A DNA stretch of 23,776 bases from a virus (IMGVR_UViG_3300032607_001214:1-23776), one strand, 5' to 3'. Shown: positions 6,836-15,708, numbered from the stretch's first letter. The notes: a model not told the origin generated them from the letters alone. Numbers and translations: made by a program.

Positions 6836-9277
6836 TTACGCACCTGGAAACGCAGCACCTGTTGATTGAATGTTGAAATCAAGAATAATGAATTCAGCAG
6901 TTTTTGCAGGTTGTAAGAACAATTGTCCGTACAATATGTTGCGATCTATAATGTCTGGCGTATTGTTACTCTCATCCATGATAACACGGAATGCGTATAA
7001 ACCTTGACGTTGTTGTATTGACTCAAGATATGGGTTCACGATGTTCAAGAAGCGAGTTCTTGTTTGTGAAGTGTTTTGTTCAAACACTAAGTATCTTGTA
7101 GAAGAAGCGATAAACTTCTTAGTTGCAATTAACAAACGACGAACATTAATACGGTCAAGAGCAGATGGACGACCTTGAAGTGTCTTTTGTCCCCATACAC
7201 ATACACCAGTTGATGGAAATACTGCGATAGGATTAATACGACCTTCATATAATGAATCACGTTCTGCGTGTGTTAATCTTGTTTTAACTTCAACAACTTC
7301 TGTTAAGCCACCACGATTTAAGCCAGCAGGAGCAAACCATTCAGCAGACACACGGTCATTGAATGCTATTACACCAGGAAGAACTACTGAAGGTGGAACC
7401 CAGATTGGTTTGTTTCTATCGAAATCAAGAATTTTAACCCAAGGATAATATGTTGCTGCATAGTTTGTATCTAAACCTTCAAGTGAAGATACCGCTGTTG
7501 CAATATTATCGGAAATTTGTGAGTTATCCATTACAAAGAAACAATCACCACGGTCTTCACAAACATCAATTACGTGTGTTGTAATTGCTGAGTGTATTGA
7601 ATGAAGAACACCTGGTGTTACAACTAAGTTAATATCAAATTCATCTGCGTTTGAAATAGCATCGACTGCTTTTTTATAAGATGTATAACCAGCTGAAGAG
7701 TTTGATGAAATATCAAAGCCTTGTGTGTTACCTGCTAATATATAAGTACCTATCTTTTTTTGTAAGTTTGGTTTGTGACCATCAAATCCACCTTGAAACG
7801 GTAACATAAATTTACGTGAATCAAGAGAAGTATTTGTACTTAAATCAATAGATGCAGTATATGATGTTGCAGATGATGGGAAATTAGCTGCAGCATTTTG
7901 AGAAAAGTTACCTAAGTAGAAATCTATATTAGAGCCAGTTGACTGATTTGCTGCAATTGGTAATGAACGTAAGTAATTAAAGTTATCTGTGTTAGCGAAA
8001 TCATAATTGAATCCCCAGAACACTCTTCTGTTATATGAACCACCAGAAAGTTGGTCAGATACATAAGAACAAGCAGGGGGTTGAGTGAATGCACTTGGAA
8101 TTGGAGTAGCAAGAGCACGGAAACCGAATGGCACTAAGTTTGGAGAAACTGCACCGTTTGCTACTGCTTCTGTTGTTTCTACACGAATATATTTTGATTT
8201 ATTAGAATAATCACCGTTTACAATAACTTTACCGTCATCATCAACTGTAATGTATCTATCACCAACAACTCTTGCAATATATTTAGGAGAATTTGGATCG
8301 AGATTACACTTGAATTGTTCAACTATTGTTGGGCGAATATCTTCGTCTTGTGAATTGAATGGTGTCTGTGGTAATTTGGATTGATCAACGAATCTAACGA
8401 TAACATCGAAATCACCATATTCAGAACCTGCAATTGTACCAGCAGGACGAATGTTTGAAATACCAACTTTGGTTTCATAGTTAGAATGAATACCATGGGA
8501 TAAAGTATGAAACTTAAATAAATCAGATTTTATATTACCGATTAATTGAGAATTAACCCAAGGAGTTGCTGCTTCAAGATAATCGTCTGTAAAGTCCCAT
8601 GGAGAACCAGCAGAACCAGTTTCAATAGAAATAACAACGGAAGCGTCTGCTGCTAAAGAAGCGGATGCTTGTTTTTTAAAGTTTACGTAGTTATAAACTG
8701 CGTGTGTACCGTAAGGATTATATCCATATAAATCACCGATATATGAATTATTTTCTGGATTAATAGAAGAACTAAATGCTGTTCCATTTTCATTTGTTGC
8801 ATTTGTAAATGTTGATGTGTCTGTTGTAAATGCACCAGAAACAGTCAATACAAAAGAACCTGTTCCACCTGAAGTAAGAATAGAATTTGCAAACAATGAA
8901 GTAGAATCGCCACTTGTTACAACAAATGTTGGATGTAAAAAGGATATTAATTTCCTACCTTGTCCAGAACCACTTGCTACAATAGCAATTGGGTGTTTTA
9001 ATGAGTATCCACCTGAACCAAGTACACGAACTATTGTTGCACTACCTGCATTATTTAGATAGTTTTTAGCTGTGTATGGTAAATATGATTGTTCGTAAGT
9101 ACCGCCAAATTTTGTAACAAAATCGCTGTATCCCTGAACAAGTGTTGGGACGAAAGCCGGTCCCTTCATAGTTGGTCCAATAAGTGCAGCACCAATTTGT
9201 CCTATCCCTTGTTGAAGGAAAGATAGATCGTTTTCGTTGGTAAAAACACCAGGACTTACAATTCTTTCTGTAGCCAC
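6836..9277 (-). CDS. gp18: Tail sheath protein (gp18-like)
   Basis: The contractile sheath subunit, 813 residues from GTG 9277. That start is chosen because GGAG lies at normal distance before it; a TTG at 9289 would overlap the ribosome site. The N-terminus (MATERIVSPGVFTNENDLSF, then IGAALIGPTMKGP) is the typical sheath opening. The C-terminal domain shows VCVWGQKTLQGRPSALDRIN, VRRLLIATKKFI and IIDRNILYGQLFLQPAKTAE, the conserved core that packs around the tube. It is longer than T4 gp18 (659); the extra length lies in the middle, in Ser/Thr/Asn-rich surface domains at roughly residues 100-480. It is followed by its own terminator and then the tube gene. Very secure. Confidence 0.97.
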   Translation of the reverse strand: MATERIVSPGVFTNENDLSFLQQGIGQIGAALIGPTMKGPAFVPTLVQGYSDFVTKFGGTYEQSYLPYTAKNYLNNAGSATIVRVLGSGGYSLKHPIAIVASGSGQGRKLISFLHPTFVVTSGDSTSLFANSILTSGGTGSFVLTVSGAFTTDTSTFTNATNENGTAFSSSINPENNSYIGDLYGYNPYGTHAVYNYVNFKKQASASLAADASVVISIETGSAGSPWDFTDDYLEAATPWVNSQLIGNIKSDLFKFHTLSHGIHSNYETKVGISNIRPAGTIAGSEYGDFDVIVRFVDQSKLPQTPFNSQDEDIRPTIVEQFKCNLDPNSPKYIARVVGDRYITVDDDGKVIVNGDYSNKSKYIRVETTEAVANGAVSPNLVPFGFRALATPIPSAFTQPPACSYVSDQLSGGSYNRRVFWGFNYDFANTDNFNYLRSLPIAANQSTGSNIDFYLGNFSQNAAANFPSSATSYTASIDLSTNTSLDSRKFMLPFQGGFDGHKPNLQKKIGTYILAGNTQGFDISSNSSAGYTSYKKAVDAISNADEFDINLVVTPGVLHSIHSAITTHVIDVCEDRGDCFFVMDNSQISDNIATAVSSLEGLDTNYAATYYPWVKILDFDRNKPIWVPPSVVLPGVIAFNDRVSAEWFAPAGLNRGGLTEVVEVKTRLTHAERDSLYEGRINPIAVFPSTGVCVWGQKTLQGRPSALDRINVRRLLIATKKFIASSTRYLVFEQNTSQTRTRFLNIVNPYLESIQQRQGLYAFRVIMDESNNTPDIIDRNILYGQLFLQPAKTAEFIILDFNIQSTGAAFPGA

Positions 9278-9312
9278 TATTATCTCCAAAAAATTATAGA
9301 ATTAAGTCTTCA

Positions 9313-9321
9313 TATAAATAT
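9313..9321 (-). promoter_or_regulatory. Candidate late promoter motif ATATTTATA for the sheath gene
   Basis: Coding-strand ATATTTATA lies 35 bases upstream of the sheath GTG and within a short inverted repeat, TTCATA...TATGAA. No terminator is visible between it and the preceding small gene. Confidence 0.45.
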
Positions 9322-9338
9322 GAAACAAAAAAATCAAA

Positions 9339-9626
9339 TTAAGATTTAGCCGGAATAAATTTACCAGAGTCTAAATCTAAAACACCATCTCCATATTTTT
9401 CATTTAGTGAATCTATGAGTTCTTTTTCTTGAATTTGTAACTTAGCGTATTCTTCAAATAAAGTATCTCGTAATTCATGCATACCCTTCAATCGCTTTTG
9501 TAGTAAATGTAACTCAATTTCGACTTGTCCAATCTGTGCAGTAGTTCTTGCATAACCCGATTGTAACCCTTTTACCGTAGCAATATCTTCTTGCGTAAAA
9601 TCTTTGCTTTCAACTTGCTCTGACAT
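9339..9626 (-). CDS. Small coiled-coil protein of unknown function
   Basis: A 95-residue, highly helical, charged protein starting MSEQVESKDFTQEDI. The ATG at 9626 is chosen because GAGG lies about 7 bases upstream; a TTG at 9638 would put the ribosome site inside the gene. Heptad-like leucines and charged residues from about 25 to 80 (including QIGQVEIELHLLQKRLKG) indicate a coiled coil, and it ends with a short polar tail, LDLDSGKFIPAKS. No membrane segment or catalytic motif is visible. It lies between the sheath-stabiliser-like gene and the sheath gene, so a tail assembly or scaffolding role is plausible by position only. It resembles small conserved proteins that I recall from other marine T4-like phages, without a known function. 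Confidence 0.85.
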   Translation of the reverse strand: MSEQVESKDFTQEDIATVKGLQSGYARTTAQIGQVEIELHLLQKRLKGMHELRDTLFEEYAKLQIQEKELIDSLNEKYGDGVLDLDSGKFIPAKS

Positions 9627-9662
9627 ATAAAACCTCAATTAAAAAATTAAAAATATAACATA

Positions 9663-9671
9663 TATAAATAT
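9663..9671 (-). promoter_or_regulatory. Candidate late promoter motif ATATTTATA
   Basis: Coding-strand ATATTTATA, 36 bases upstream of the small coiled-coil gene start at 9626. Same sequence and nearly the same spacing as before the sheath and tube genes. Confidence 0.45.
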
Positions 9672-9674
9672 CAA

Positions 9675-10760
9675 TTATTTATCTGTAAAATCATTTTCTT
9701 TTGGATATATTCCAGGTGCATTATTTTCAGATACATCAATAAACTCTTGCGCTTTTCTTCTATAATAAGCGAGATTTGCTTCATCGCCTTTCTGATTTAA
9801 CTTTCTAAAATTAGACTTACTGTCTCTAATTCCAATATCTCTACCACCTGGTCCACCTACCGCACCACCAATTCTACCTTCATCCGTTAATCTATCTATG
9901 GAACTGTTATTATATAAATCAGAAAGTGAACTAATTGTTTCAAACCCAAAAGATAATTTATTTGCAGTAACAGTTCGTTGCATCGATGCTTGATTTGCTA
10001 TTTCTTTTGGTATTAAATAAGCATGTGCTGTAATTGAAAATGAAGCTCTCACTACACGATCTTGCCCTGTTGTATTACTGTCTTCAATACTAACACTATC
10101 CATATTTGTAGAAAATTTGAAGAAATTTTTATCACCAAATGTTTGTCCAGAAAAGTAAATAAAGTTTTCTATCAAAAAATTCAATTGATTTTGGTATTCA
10201 CACCATACTATAAAATCATAACTTATATCTACATAATCTGGAATTGGAGTTAAGAAGTATTCACTTGGTCTTTTTTTCTCATACATTGCAGAAAACTTAT
10301 CATATGGTGTGGATGTATTATATTTTTGACGTGTAATATAAGCCATACCTTGATTTATAGAAGCAACTTTATTACGCTTCAGTTCATTTTTTATTGTAAC
10401 ATTTGAACGTCTAAACGTTATTAGCGGAACTAATGTTTTTCCTTTTTTATCTTTTAGAAATCCATCTTTTTGAATTGAAGCCCATTTTTCTGAATTAGCA
10501 TATATCGTTGGAACTTGTATAAGTTCACCATTGTCTTCAACTTTCAATTTCATACTTTGGTCTATGAATGATTTTATTGCAAAATCTACATCATATAATG
10601 TAACACCAAGATTTCTTACTTTATCCTTATCTCTACGTATTTGTGTACTACGAGCCTGTCCAAAATCTATCCTTGGATTTTCCACCGAATTTTTGTCATC
10701 TATGAAACTATCACGAGTTCGTTTTAATGGTGGTTTTCTATATTTGGAAGAATTTTGCAT
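9675..10760 (-). CDS. Tail completion / sheath stabiliser-like protein (gp15-like)
   Basis: A 361-residue soluble protein. Its central part (about 175-260) contains PIPDYVDISYDFIVWCEYQN followed by a helix and beta strands ending SFSITAHAYLIP. This pattern is seen in T4 gp15/gp3-type tail terminator proteins that cap the tube and sheath. The N-terminal ~50 residues are basic and the last ~90 are Gly/Ser-rich and probably flexible. Its ATG overlaps the stop of the preceding neck gene by one base (TAATG) without a strong ribosome site, so translation is probably coupled. Position between the neck genes and the sheath gene agrees with T4 order 13-14-15-18. It is longer than T4 gp15 (272). The family assignment is moderate. 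Confidence 0.7.
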   Translation of the reverse strand: MQNSSKYRKPPLKRTRDSFIDDKNSVENPRIDFGQARSTQIRRDKDKVRNLGVTLYDVDFAIKSFIDQSMKLKVEDNGELIQVPTIYANSEKWASIQKDGFLKDKKGKTLVPLITFRRSNVTIKNELKRNKVASINQGMAYITRQKYNTSTPYDKFSAMYEKKRPSEYFLTPIPDYVDISYDFIVWCEYQNQLNFLIENFIYFSGQTFGDKNFFKFSTNMDSVSIEDSNTTGQDRVVRASFSITAHAYLIPKEIANQASMQRTVTANKLSFGFETISSLSDLYNNSSIDRLTDEGRIGGAVGGPGGRDIGIRDSKSNFRKLNQKGDEANLAYYRRKAQEFIDVSENNAPGIYPKENDFTDK

Positions 10761-11284
10761 TATATGTTGCTCGGTAAATCATTCAAATTATTTTCTATAC
10801 TTGGTCTGAATTCTTCTATGTGAATTCTTGAACGTCTTGTTAAGTGGGTTGTAGCAATAATGGAAACATTATGTCCCCACTTATCGCCAGAGAAAGCATA
10901 ATCGGGATTCTTACCACCAAAATACTGATTCTCTTGTACAGAGTCAACCTCCCACCATTCACCGTTATATTCAATAACATCACCGACTTCAACAAATATT
11001 TCAACGTCTTTTAATAACTCACGAATAAAACCAAAATCACATGCTTGATTATAATCTTGTCCAAACTCAGTTCCTTCATATGCTTGAGGTTGACGATTTA
11101 TTAAAGCAGAAACTTTTACAGGACTAAAGTAAACCTTCTTATCAGATTCATTGTACATATTTGTCTTTGTATCTTCTAATGAAAGTTTATAAACAGCAAC
11201 CTCAGTATCTATAATATCTGCAATTAATTCCATATTGAATTTATGTACAAGACCAGCATCTCGTGTTCCGTGAAATAATGGCAT
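10760..11284 (-). CDS. Neck / head-tail connector protein (gp14-like)
   Basis: This 174-residue protein starts MPLFHGTRDAGLVHKFNMEL after a TAGGAT ribosome site. It contains a beta-rich segment VGDVIEYNGEWWEVDSV, a pattern common in head-closure/connector folds, and a nearby KVSALINRQPQAYE. No membrane segment. In T4, gp13 and gp14 form the neck that seals the filled head and receives the tail. This gene sits 4 bases after the gp13-like gene and overlaps the gp15-like gene, so the three form a neck operon. It is shorter than T4 gp14 (256), which lowers the name confidence, but a connector role is well supported by context. Confidence 0.72.
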   Translation of the reverse strand: MPLFHGTRDAGLVHKFNMELIADIIDTEVAVYKLSLEDTKTNMYNESDKKVYFSPVKVSALINRQPQAYEGTEFGQDYNQACDFGFIRELLKDVEIFVEVGDVIEYNGEWWEVDSVQENQYFGGKNPDYAFSGDKWGHNVSIIATTHLTRRSRIHIEEFRPSIENNLNDLPSNI

Positions 11285-11288
11285 TTAT

Positions 11289-12419
11289 TTATCCTATATA
11301 AATTGAAAGTGGAGTACCATTCAAACTAACATTCAAGTGTTCTGTTTCTGCTCTTTTAGCCTCTAATAGTTTTGCGCGTGTCATGTTTTCTAACATAGTG
11401 CGAAGTTCCGTTACAAGTGCTTGTTTTTCAGATGTTGCAGCAGATAGTAAATCTGCAGCATTTAATGTTGTTTCACCGTTTGGTATTGGTATATTTCCAT
11501 ACTTACCACGAACATAACCCAACATTTCTTTTACCAATGCAAGTGTAAAGTTAAATATCCACCGTGTTCCAGGCGAATTTATATAAGAATACTTCATTAA
11601 ACTATATGGAGCGTTTGAAATATCAGAAACAGTTCCATTTGGATATTTTAATGGATTTGAACGCTCTTCTTTTATAATATATTCAATCCAAAGTTTAAAG
11701 TCTCTTACTGGTAACGGAAATACCTTTAGCTCATTATTTATCAATTCAAATGTAAATGCAGATTTTCGCATCATATCGTTAAACTCAATTGCTTGAACAC
11801 GCAATAAATCAGCATACATAGGCATCAACGTAAAAGAAACACCAGTTGAATAAGCACCAAATCCGAATGTATCTAACATCGCTTGATTACCTAAATAAGG
11901 GTCATAGAAACGCATGGAAGCGGGTGGTGCATAGTGATGAACTCTTTTTATTTCTATATTTTGTGTTGGTGCTTTTATATCACGAATAAGTGTGTCTAAA
12001 TTATATCGTTGTACACCTGTCACACAATCAATAGAAGCGGAATAAAACTTCACATTACCATTGGTAAATGTTTCACTTCCATACTCAGTTCCTAACTGTA
12101 TAAGGCCACCCATATTTGCTGAAATGTTTCTATGAGTTAAATTAGATGCAGTAGGTGAACCCATGATACTTAATAAATTCTGCTGAATGTTATACTGATT
12201 AACATGGTTTGAATATTCAGCTACTGCTTCTTCAAAACAAGCATAAAAGTTTACTCGTTGTAATTCCACATCAACCAATGGATAACCGAGTCTTTTAGCA
12301 CACCAATTCGCTACTTTATCTGCATCTACTTGAAAAGATGCCTCAGAATCAAAATACCCAAATGGTGTACTACCAGTTGTGAACGATGAACTACCTGGCC
12401 AAATTGGAATGTCTGTCAT
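11289..12419 (-). CDS. Neck protein (gp13-like)
   Basis: A 376-residue soluble protein beginning MTDIPIWPGSSSFTTGSTPF. It contains VANWCAKRLGYPLVDVELQ and CFEEAVAEYSNHVNQYNI in the first 90 residues, resembling the N-terminal helical head-completion region of gp13-like neck proteins. A mixed core follows (FELINNELKVFPLP), then a helical C-terminus. T4 gp13 (309 residues) joins the portal and gp14 at the neck. Its ATG directly follows the PhoH stop codon (TAA then ATG) with a GAGAAG ribosome site in the PhoH end, so the two are co-transcribed. The nearest alternative is an unclassified baseplate or connector protein, but gene order favours the neck. Confidence 0.73.
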   Translation of the reverse strand: MTDIPIWPGSSSFTTGSTPFGYFDSEASFQVDADKVANWCAKRLGYPLVDVELQRVNFYACFEEAVAEYSNHVNQYNIQQNLLSIMGSPTASNLTHRNISANMGGLIQLGTEYGSETFTNGNVKFYSASIDCVTGVQRYNLDTLIRDIKAPTQNIEIKRVHHYAPPASMRFYDPYLGNQAMLDTFGFGAYSTGVSFTLMPMYADLLRVQAIEFNDMMRKSAFTFELINNELKVFPLPVRDFKLWIEYIIKEERSNPLKYPNGTVSDISNAPYSLMKYSYINSPGTRWIFNFTLALVKEMLGYVRGKYGNIPIPNGETTLNAADLLSAATSEKQALVTELRTMLENMTRAKLLEAKRAETEHLNVSLNGTPLSIYIG

Positions 12420-13148
12420 TTACTTCTCAGTTTTTGTTTCATCAAAATATTGTAATATACTATCAACAATTGGATGGCGGTGGTTAGTTAACAATTCATA
12501 AACCCCTAATCCTTTAATTTTGTCTTTCATATTATATAAATATGGTAATCCAGAATCTTTCTTATTTTTAAGGTCAATTTGTGCAGAATCACCTGTTAGG
12601 ATCATTTTTGAATTAACCCCAAGTCTTGAAAGAATCATCTCTAATTGTACTTTAGTTACATTCTGGCATTCATCTACAATTACACAAGACTTAACAAATG
12701 TTCTACCACGTAGAAAACTTATAGGTGCGATTTCAATTTTATCTTCTTGTATTAATTTGTCAACTTTTTCTTTACCGGATAACATTGCCATGTTTGCATG
12801 AATAGGAGATAACCATGGATCCATTTTTTCTTTTATATTTCCAGGTAAAAACCCAAGATCTTCATTTGATACGGTTGGTCTTGTAATTATAATTTTATCA
12901 ACTTCTTTATAATAAAGACATTCCAGTGCAATTTGAGTTGCTAATAAGGTTTTACCAGATCCTGCTTTTCCTAAAAAAACAGAAACGGTATCTAGCAATG
13001 CTTCTGATTTAATATTTTTTTGTTCTTCGTTTAATGATAAGTGAAACCCTATTTTATTTTTTATCGTTTTTCTTCCTTTCTTTATATCAGGACCATTTAA
13101 TCCAACAACATTTTTATTTTCATTCATTTCGTTATGGGTTAAATCCAT
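12420..13148 (-). CDS. phoH: PhoH-like P-loop ATPase
   Basis: A 242-residue PhoH family protein. Walker A is GKAGSGKT at residues 60-67 and Walker B is VIVDE at 156-160, followed by CQN. Other family marks are IIITRPTV (86-93), LGFLPGNIKEKMDPW (98-112) and LTGDSAQID (184-192). PhoH proteins are cytosolic ATPases related to the helicase-like PhoH2 core; the role of phage copies is unresolved, though they are common in marine phages and have been linked to phosphate stress. Only the ATPase domain is present, with a ~50-residue lead; no PIN or KH domain is visible. ATG 13148 follows AGGAG. It lies inside the head-neck cluster, between a membrane GAF-like protein and gp13, so it is probably expressed late. 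Confidence 0.97.
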   Translation of the reverse strand: MDLTHNEMNENKNVVGLNGPDIKKGRKTIKNKIGFHLSLNEEQKNIKSEALLDTVSVFLGKAGSGKTLLATQIALECLYYKEVDKIIITRPTVSNEDLGFLPGNIKEKMDPWLSPIHANMAMLSGKEKVDKLIQEDKIEIAPISFLRGRTFVKSCVIVDECQNVTKVQLEMILSRLGVNSKMILTGDSAQIDLKNKKDSGLPYLYNMKDKIKGLGVYELLTNHRHPIVDSILQYFDETKTEK

Positions 13149-13156
13149 GTCAACTC

Positions 13157-13756
13157 CTATAATAATTTGGAGAGAGTTTCGCTAGTTGTATTTAAGTCTT
13201 CTTCTATTTTCAATAAAAGGTTATCTATTTTCTCTGACTTATGTGTCCATTCAAATCCAACTAAAGCAATAAGTTCATTATTTTTTCTGATTGGATATAC
13301 AACTGCGGATTTTGAACCTCTCTGTGTAAAAAAGGCCTTTGTTATTAAATCTGAAATATCTTCTACGGATGCATAAACAGCTTTATGTCCAAGTACGTCC
13401 TCCACAAAATTTGTATATAATGATATTGGTAAGTTTTGGTATCTACTAACTTCAGTACTAACACCTTCTTCCAACGCTTCAAACGATGTAGATAATTTAG
13501 TCATAGATTTACCAGTTTGATAGCGTCCACCGTTGTGCCGTTGAAATATAAATGCCCGTTGACATTTATACTCAACCAATAACTGGTCTAATATTGTTTG
13601 AATTAATTTGGAATGTGAGAGTTCGCGGTCAATTTTCTTTTGTTTATATTCACCGTATTTGTATTTTAAGTACCAAGACAGTACTACACCAAGGAGAGTT
13701 GCTGCACTTGGAAGTATAAGTTTTAAAATATCTATATATTGAGTGTTAGTTTCCAT
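13157..13756 (-). CDS. Membrane-anchored GAF-like protein
   Basis: A 199-residue protein with one N-terminal membrane helix (about residues 10-28, ILPSAATLLGVVLSWYL), a basic stretch KYKYGEYKQKK, then a soluble domain of ~150 residues. The domain has RAFIFQRHNGGRYQTGKSM and later SAVVYPIRKNNELIALVGFE, a pattern of GAF-like sensory domains (strand, loop, strand and final beta hairpin). It probably lies in the inner membrane with the GAF part in the cytoplasm. There is no visible enzyme domain. No clear ribosome site precedes ATG 13756. A terminator lies just upstream, so it begins a transcription unit with PhoH 8 bases after it. The function is unknown; a holin-like or signalling role is possible. 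The GAF call is from fold-like pattern only. Confidence 0.75.
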   Translation of the reverse strand: METNTQYIDILKLILPSAATLLGVVLSWYLKYKYGEYKQKKIDRELSHSKLIQTILDQLLVEYKCQRAFIFQRHNGGRYQTGKSMTKLSTSFEALEEGVSTEVSRYQNLPISLYTNFVEDVLGHKAVYASVEDISDLITKAFFTQRGSKSAVVYPIRKNNELIALVGFEWTHKSEKIDNLLLKIEEDLNTTSETLSKLL

Positions 13757-13779
13757 TTGTAATAAATAGAATTAAGCAT

Positions 13780-13807
13780 AAAAAAAGGTAACGAATTAGT
13801 TACCTTT
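13780..13807 (-). terminator. Intrinsic terminator after the internal-protein genes
   Basis: A perfect 9-bp stem AAAGGTAAC/GTTACCTTT (13784-13792 with 13799-13807, loop of 6) is followed on the minus strand by seven T. It lies 20 bases after the stop of the gene ending at 13828 and ends the unit that begins at the ParB-like or 430-residue gene. Confidence 0.9.
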
Positions 13808-13827
13808 GTAAAATTTAATTTTATTAA

Positions 13828-14364
13828 TTACTCGTTTGCAAGTATGGTGTCAAGTTCTTTTTTAAAGAAAGCACCGAGGTTTCCAAACTTAATAGAATAT
13901 AAAATATTTTTTATTTTTTCTCGAATATCACTATACCACCAAATATGCTTTAATCGCATGAATGCAGCAAATAAACCTGGAGCATCCATTGCTATATGAA
14001 ATCCAATTGAAGTTATAATAACGGCAAATACGGAATTAGCTATTTTTTGTTTTTTATCCATCGGAATTTTATCAAAGCCAGGTACACCGACGTTCAACAT
14101 TTTCATAATATCATTTATATAAAATTGATGCAATTTATCTGCACCAGTCCTCAGTAATTCTGCTGCTTTAGTTTTATCACCCATACCAATTTCTTTTGAA
14201 ATAAAATCTATACCGTCAGCAGTAACTCTAGCAACATCAGGAGCAGAAAGTGCAACTGCGGTAACTGTTAATGGGTCAAACGAAAATTCCTTAACTAAAT
14301 TAGAAGACTCCTCGACTTTTATTTCATCGAGGAGTTTCTTTAATTTTATGGTATTTTTATTCAT
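13828..14364 (-). CDS. Unknown hydrophobic-segment protein, possible internal virion protein
   Basis: A 178-residue protein from ATG 14364 (a TTG at 14376 directly after the previous stop is the alternative; neither has a strong ribosome site). The N-terminus is basic (MNKNTIKLKKLLDE) and contains LDE, a possible gp21-type cleavage site, followed by an acidic stretch. A hydrophobic region at about 105-135 (IANSVFAVIITSIGFHIAMD, then LFAAFMRL) could span or insert in a membrane. Other hydrophobic parts, such as FDPLTVTAVALSAPDVA, are amphipathic. It directly follows the 430-residue gene with the same general character and shares its terminator, so the two probably act together. I do not recognise a family. 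Packaging into the head and a role at DNA entry are speculation. Confidence 0.8.
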   Translation of the reverse strand: MNKNTIKLKKLLDEIKVEESSNLVKEFSFDPLTVTAVALSAPDVARVTADGIDFISKEIGMGDKTKAAELLRTGADKLHQFYINDIMKMLNVGVPGFDKIPMDKKQKIANSVFAVIITSIGFHIAMDAPGLFAAFMRLKHIWWYSDIREKIKNILYSIKFGNLGAFFKKELDTILANE

Positions 14365-14376
14365 TTTTGATTGCAA

Positions 14377-15669
14377 TTATTCTGTAATAAATAATAAATT
14401 ACCGTTCTGCATTTTAAATTCACCCTTTGGTGTATATGACTCTGCCTTTTGTTTATCAGCAACATCAACCAAGTTTATCAATATATTCGCAATAGTCCAG
14501 CAAAGGAGAGCAGTGTGTACTACTTTAACAACATCAACTGCAAGCCCAACGCCTGGAAACAATGTTTTTGCAACAAATTCAACTGTCATGTTACCGGTAA
14601 ATTTCTTTACAATAACTTCAAGAATTTCACCAAAAAGTGTACCGAGTAATTCAAATCCATAAGTTCCTGGACCACCTAATGCTTTAGTAGCACCTGAGAA
14701 CGCTGCGAGTGCCTTTGGACCTGCCCATTTAGCAACAACTTGTCCTAATTTAGCAAACGGAATAAATACCCATTGTATCAACTCTATTGCATAATGTATA
14801 ACTTTTTTCAATGCAGGATTTTTTATTGCATCCTCAAGATGTTCTACTGCATGACCTTCTGATATATTATTTTTTCTACGATTTCTTTTTAATAATTCAG
14901 ATAAAACGTGATAGTCCGATAACAATGAATTTCTTTTGTTTATAAAACTTTCTAATTGAGGTATTGCCTGTAATCCTTGTTCTGCTGCTTTAGGGTCAAC
15001 TTTAGGTTCTTGATCAACAGTACCATTTCCAGCCAATACATCTTTTTCCCAAGTTGGATTTACTATCCATTTCTGAAACCATGATGATTTCCACCATCCA
15101 CCAGTTTCCTTTAATTGTTTAATCTCTTTAATAAAGTCTGGATCAGCAATAATTTTTTTATTTTTCATCCCATCAACCATTTCTTGACCAGCATTTCCAA
15201 CATTAGCACCAATGTTACACAATTTCAATAATCCATTTTTTGCAGAATTAATAACTTCTTGAACTAATTCTTTGAATTCACTCCAAATTGCTTTCATTTT
15301 ACTCCAACCACCTACAACTGCTTCTTTAGCTTTATCTCCAAGACTTTTCAAGCCATCCCACATATCACCGAAAAATCCCTCGGATAATTTAATATGTCCA
15401 TCTCTTAATTCGGATATAATTTTTACTTGTTTATCCAATCTTTTAATGGTTACTTCACTCAATGACTTTGTTCTTGTTTTACGAAATAACATTTTTAATG
15501 CTTTGGATTCTCTAACAGAAAAAACATCTGAGTTCAATATTGAGCCAATTGTAGTCTCATCTAAAGAAATAGCTTTTTTTGTAGTTTTATTTAATGTACG
15601 AACCATCTTTTTTTCAGATAAAAGTCCATTCACTATTGATTTCAATGAAGTTTGATTTTTGTTAGTCAT
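14377..15669 (-). CDS. Unknown protein with C-terminal hydrophobic segments and multiple LxE sites
   Basis: A 430-residue protein from ATG 15669 with an AGGAAC ribosome site. The N-terminal ~95 residues are basic and helical and contain LSE at 17-19, LDE at 36-38, LSE at 70-72, ISE at 85-87 and LSE|G at 95-98, all of the (L/I)xE form used by T4-type prohead proteases. A further ISE|G is at 269-272. Residues 96-160 are amphipathic and Trp-rich (FFGDMWDGLKSLGDKAKEAV). Hydrophobic stretches at about 288-306 and 374-402 could insert in membranes. A basic propeptide, protease sites and membrane-active regions fit a packaged protein ejected with DNA, but this is inference. It forms a pair with the next gene. 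No family recognised. Confidence 0.85.
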   Translation of the reverse strand: MTNKNQTSLKSIVNGLLSEKKMVRTLNKTTKKAISLDETTIGSILNSDVFSVRESKALKMLFRKTRTKSLSEVTIKRLDKQVKIISELRDGHIKLSEGFFGDMWDGLKSLGDKAKEAVVGGWSKMKAIWSEFKELVQEVINSAKNGLLKLCNIGANVGNAGQEMVDGMKNKKIIADPDFIKEIKQLKETGGWWKSSWFQKWIVNPTWEKDVLAGNGTVDQEPKVDPKAAEQGLQAIPQLESFINKRNSLLSDYHVLSELLKRNRRKNNISEGHAVEHLEDAIKNPALKKVIHYAIELIQWVFIPFAKLGQVVAKWAGPKALAAFSGATKALGGPGTYGFELLGTLFGEILEVIVKKFTGNMTVEFVAKTLFPGVGLAVDVVKVVHTALLCWTIANILINLVDVADKQKAESYTPKGEFKMQNGNLLFITE

Positions 15670-15699
15670 ATTTGTTCCTGTATGTATACATCATTTTTA

Positions 15700-15708
15700 A
15701 ATAAATAT
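15700..15708 (-). promoter_or_regulatory. Candidate late promoter motif ATATTTATT
   Basis: Coding-strand ATATTTATT between the terminator after the ParB-like gene and the 430-residue gene, 30 bases upstream of ATG 15669. The terminator-motif-gene order supports a promoter. Confidence 0.45.

Noticed and set aside
9278-9289. Upstream TTG start for the tail sheath gene (also TTG at 9638 and 19602)
   Set aside because: In each case the TTG lies over the GGAG/GAGG ribosome site of a well-placed ATG or GTG downstream, so the shorter start was used.
12535-12543. ATATTTATA motif inside phoH as a promoter
   Set aside because: It lies within coding sequence, over 100 bases from the next start, and is explained by codons; treated as background.
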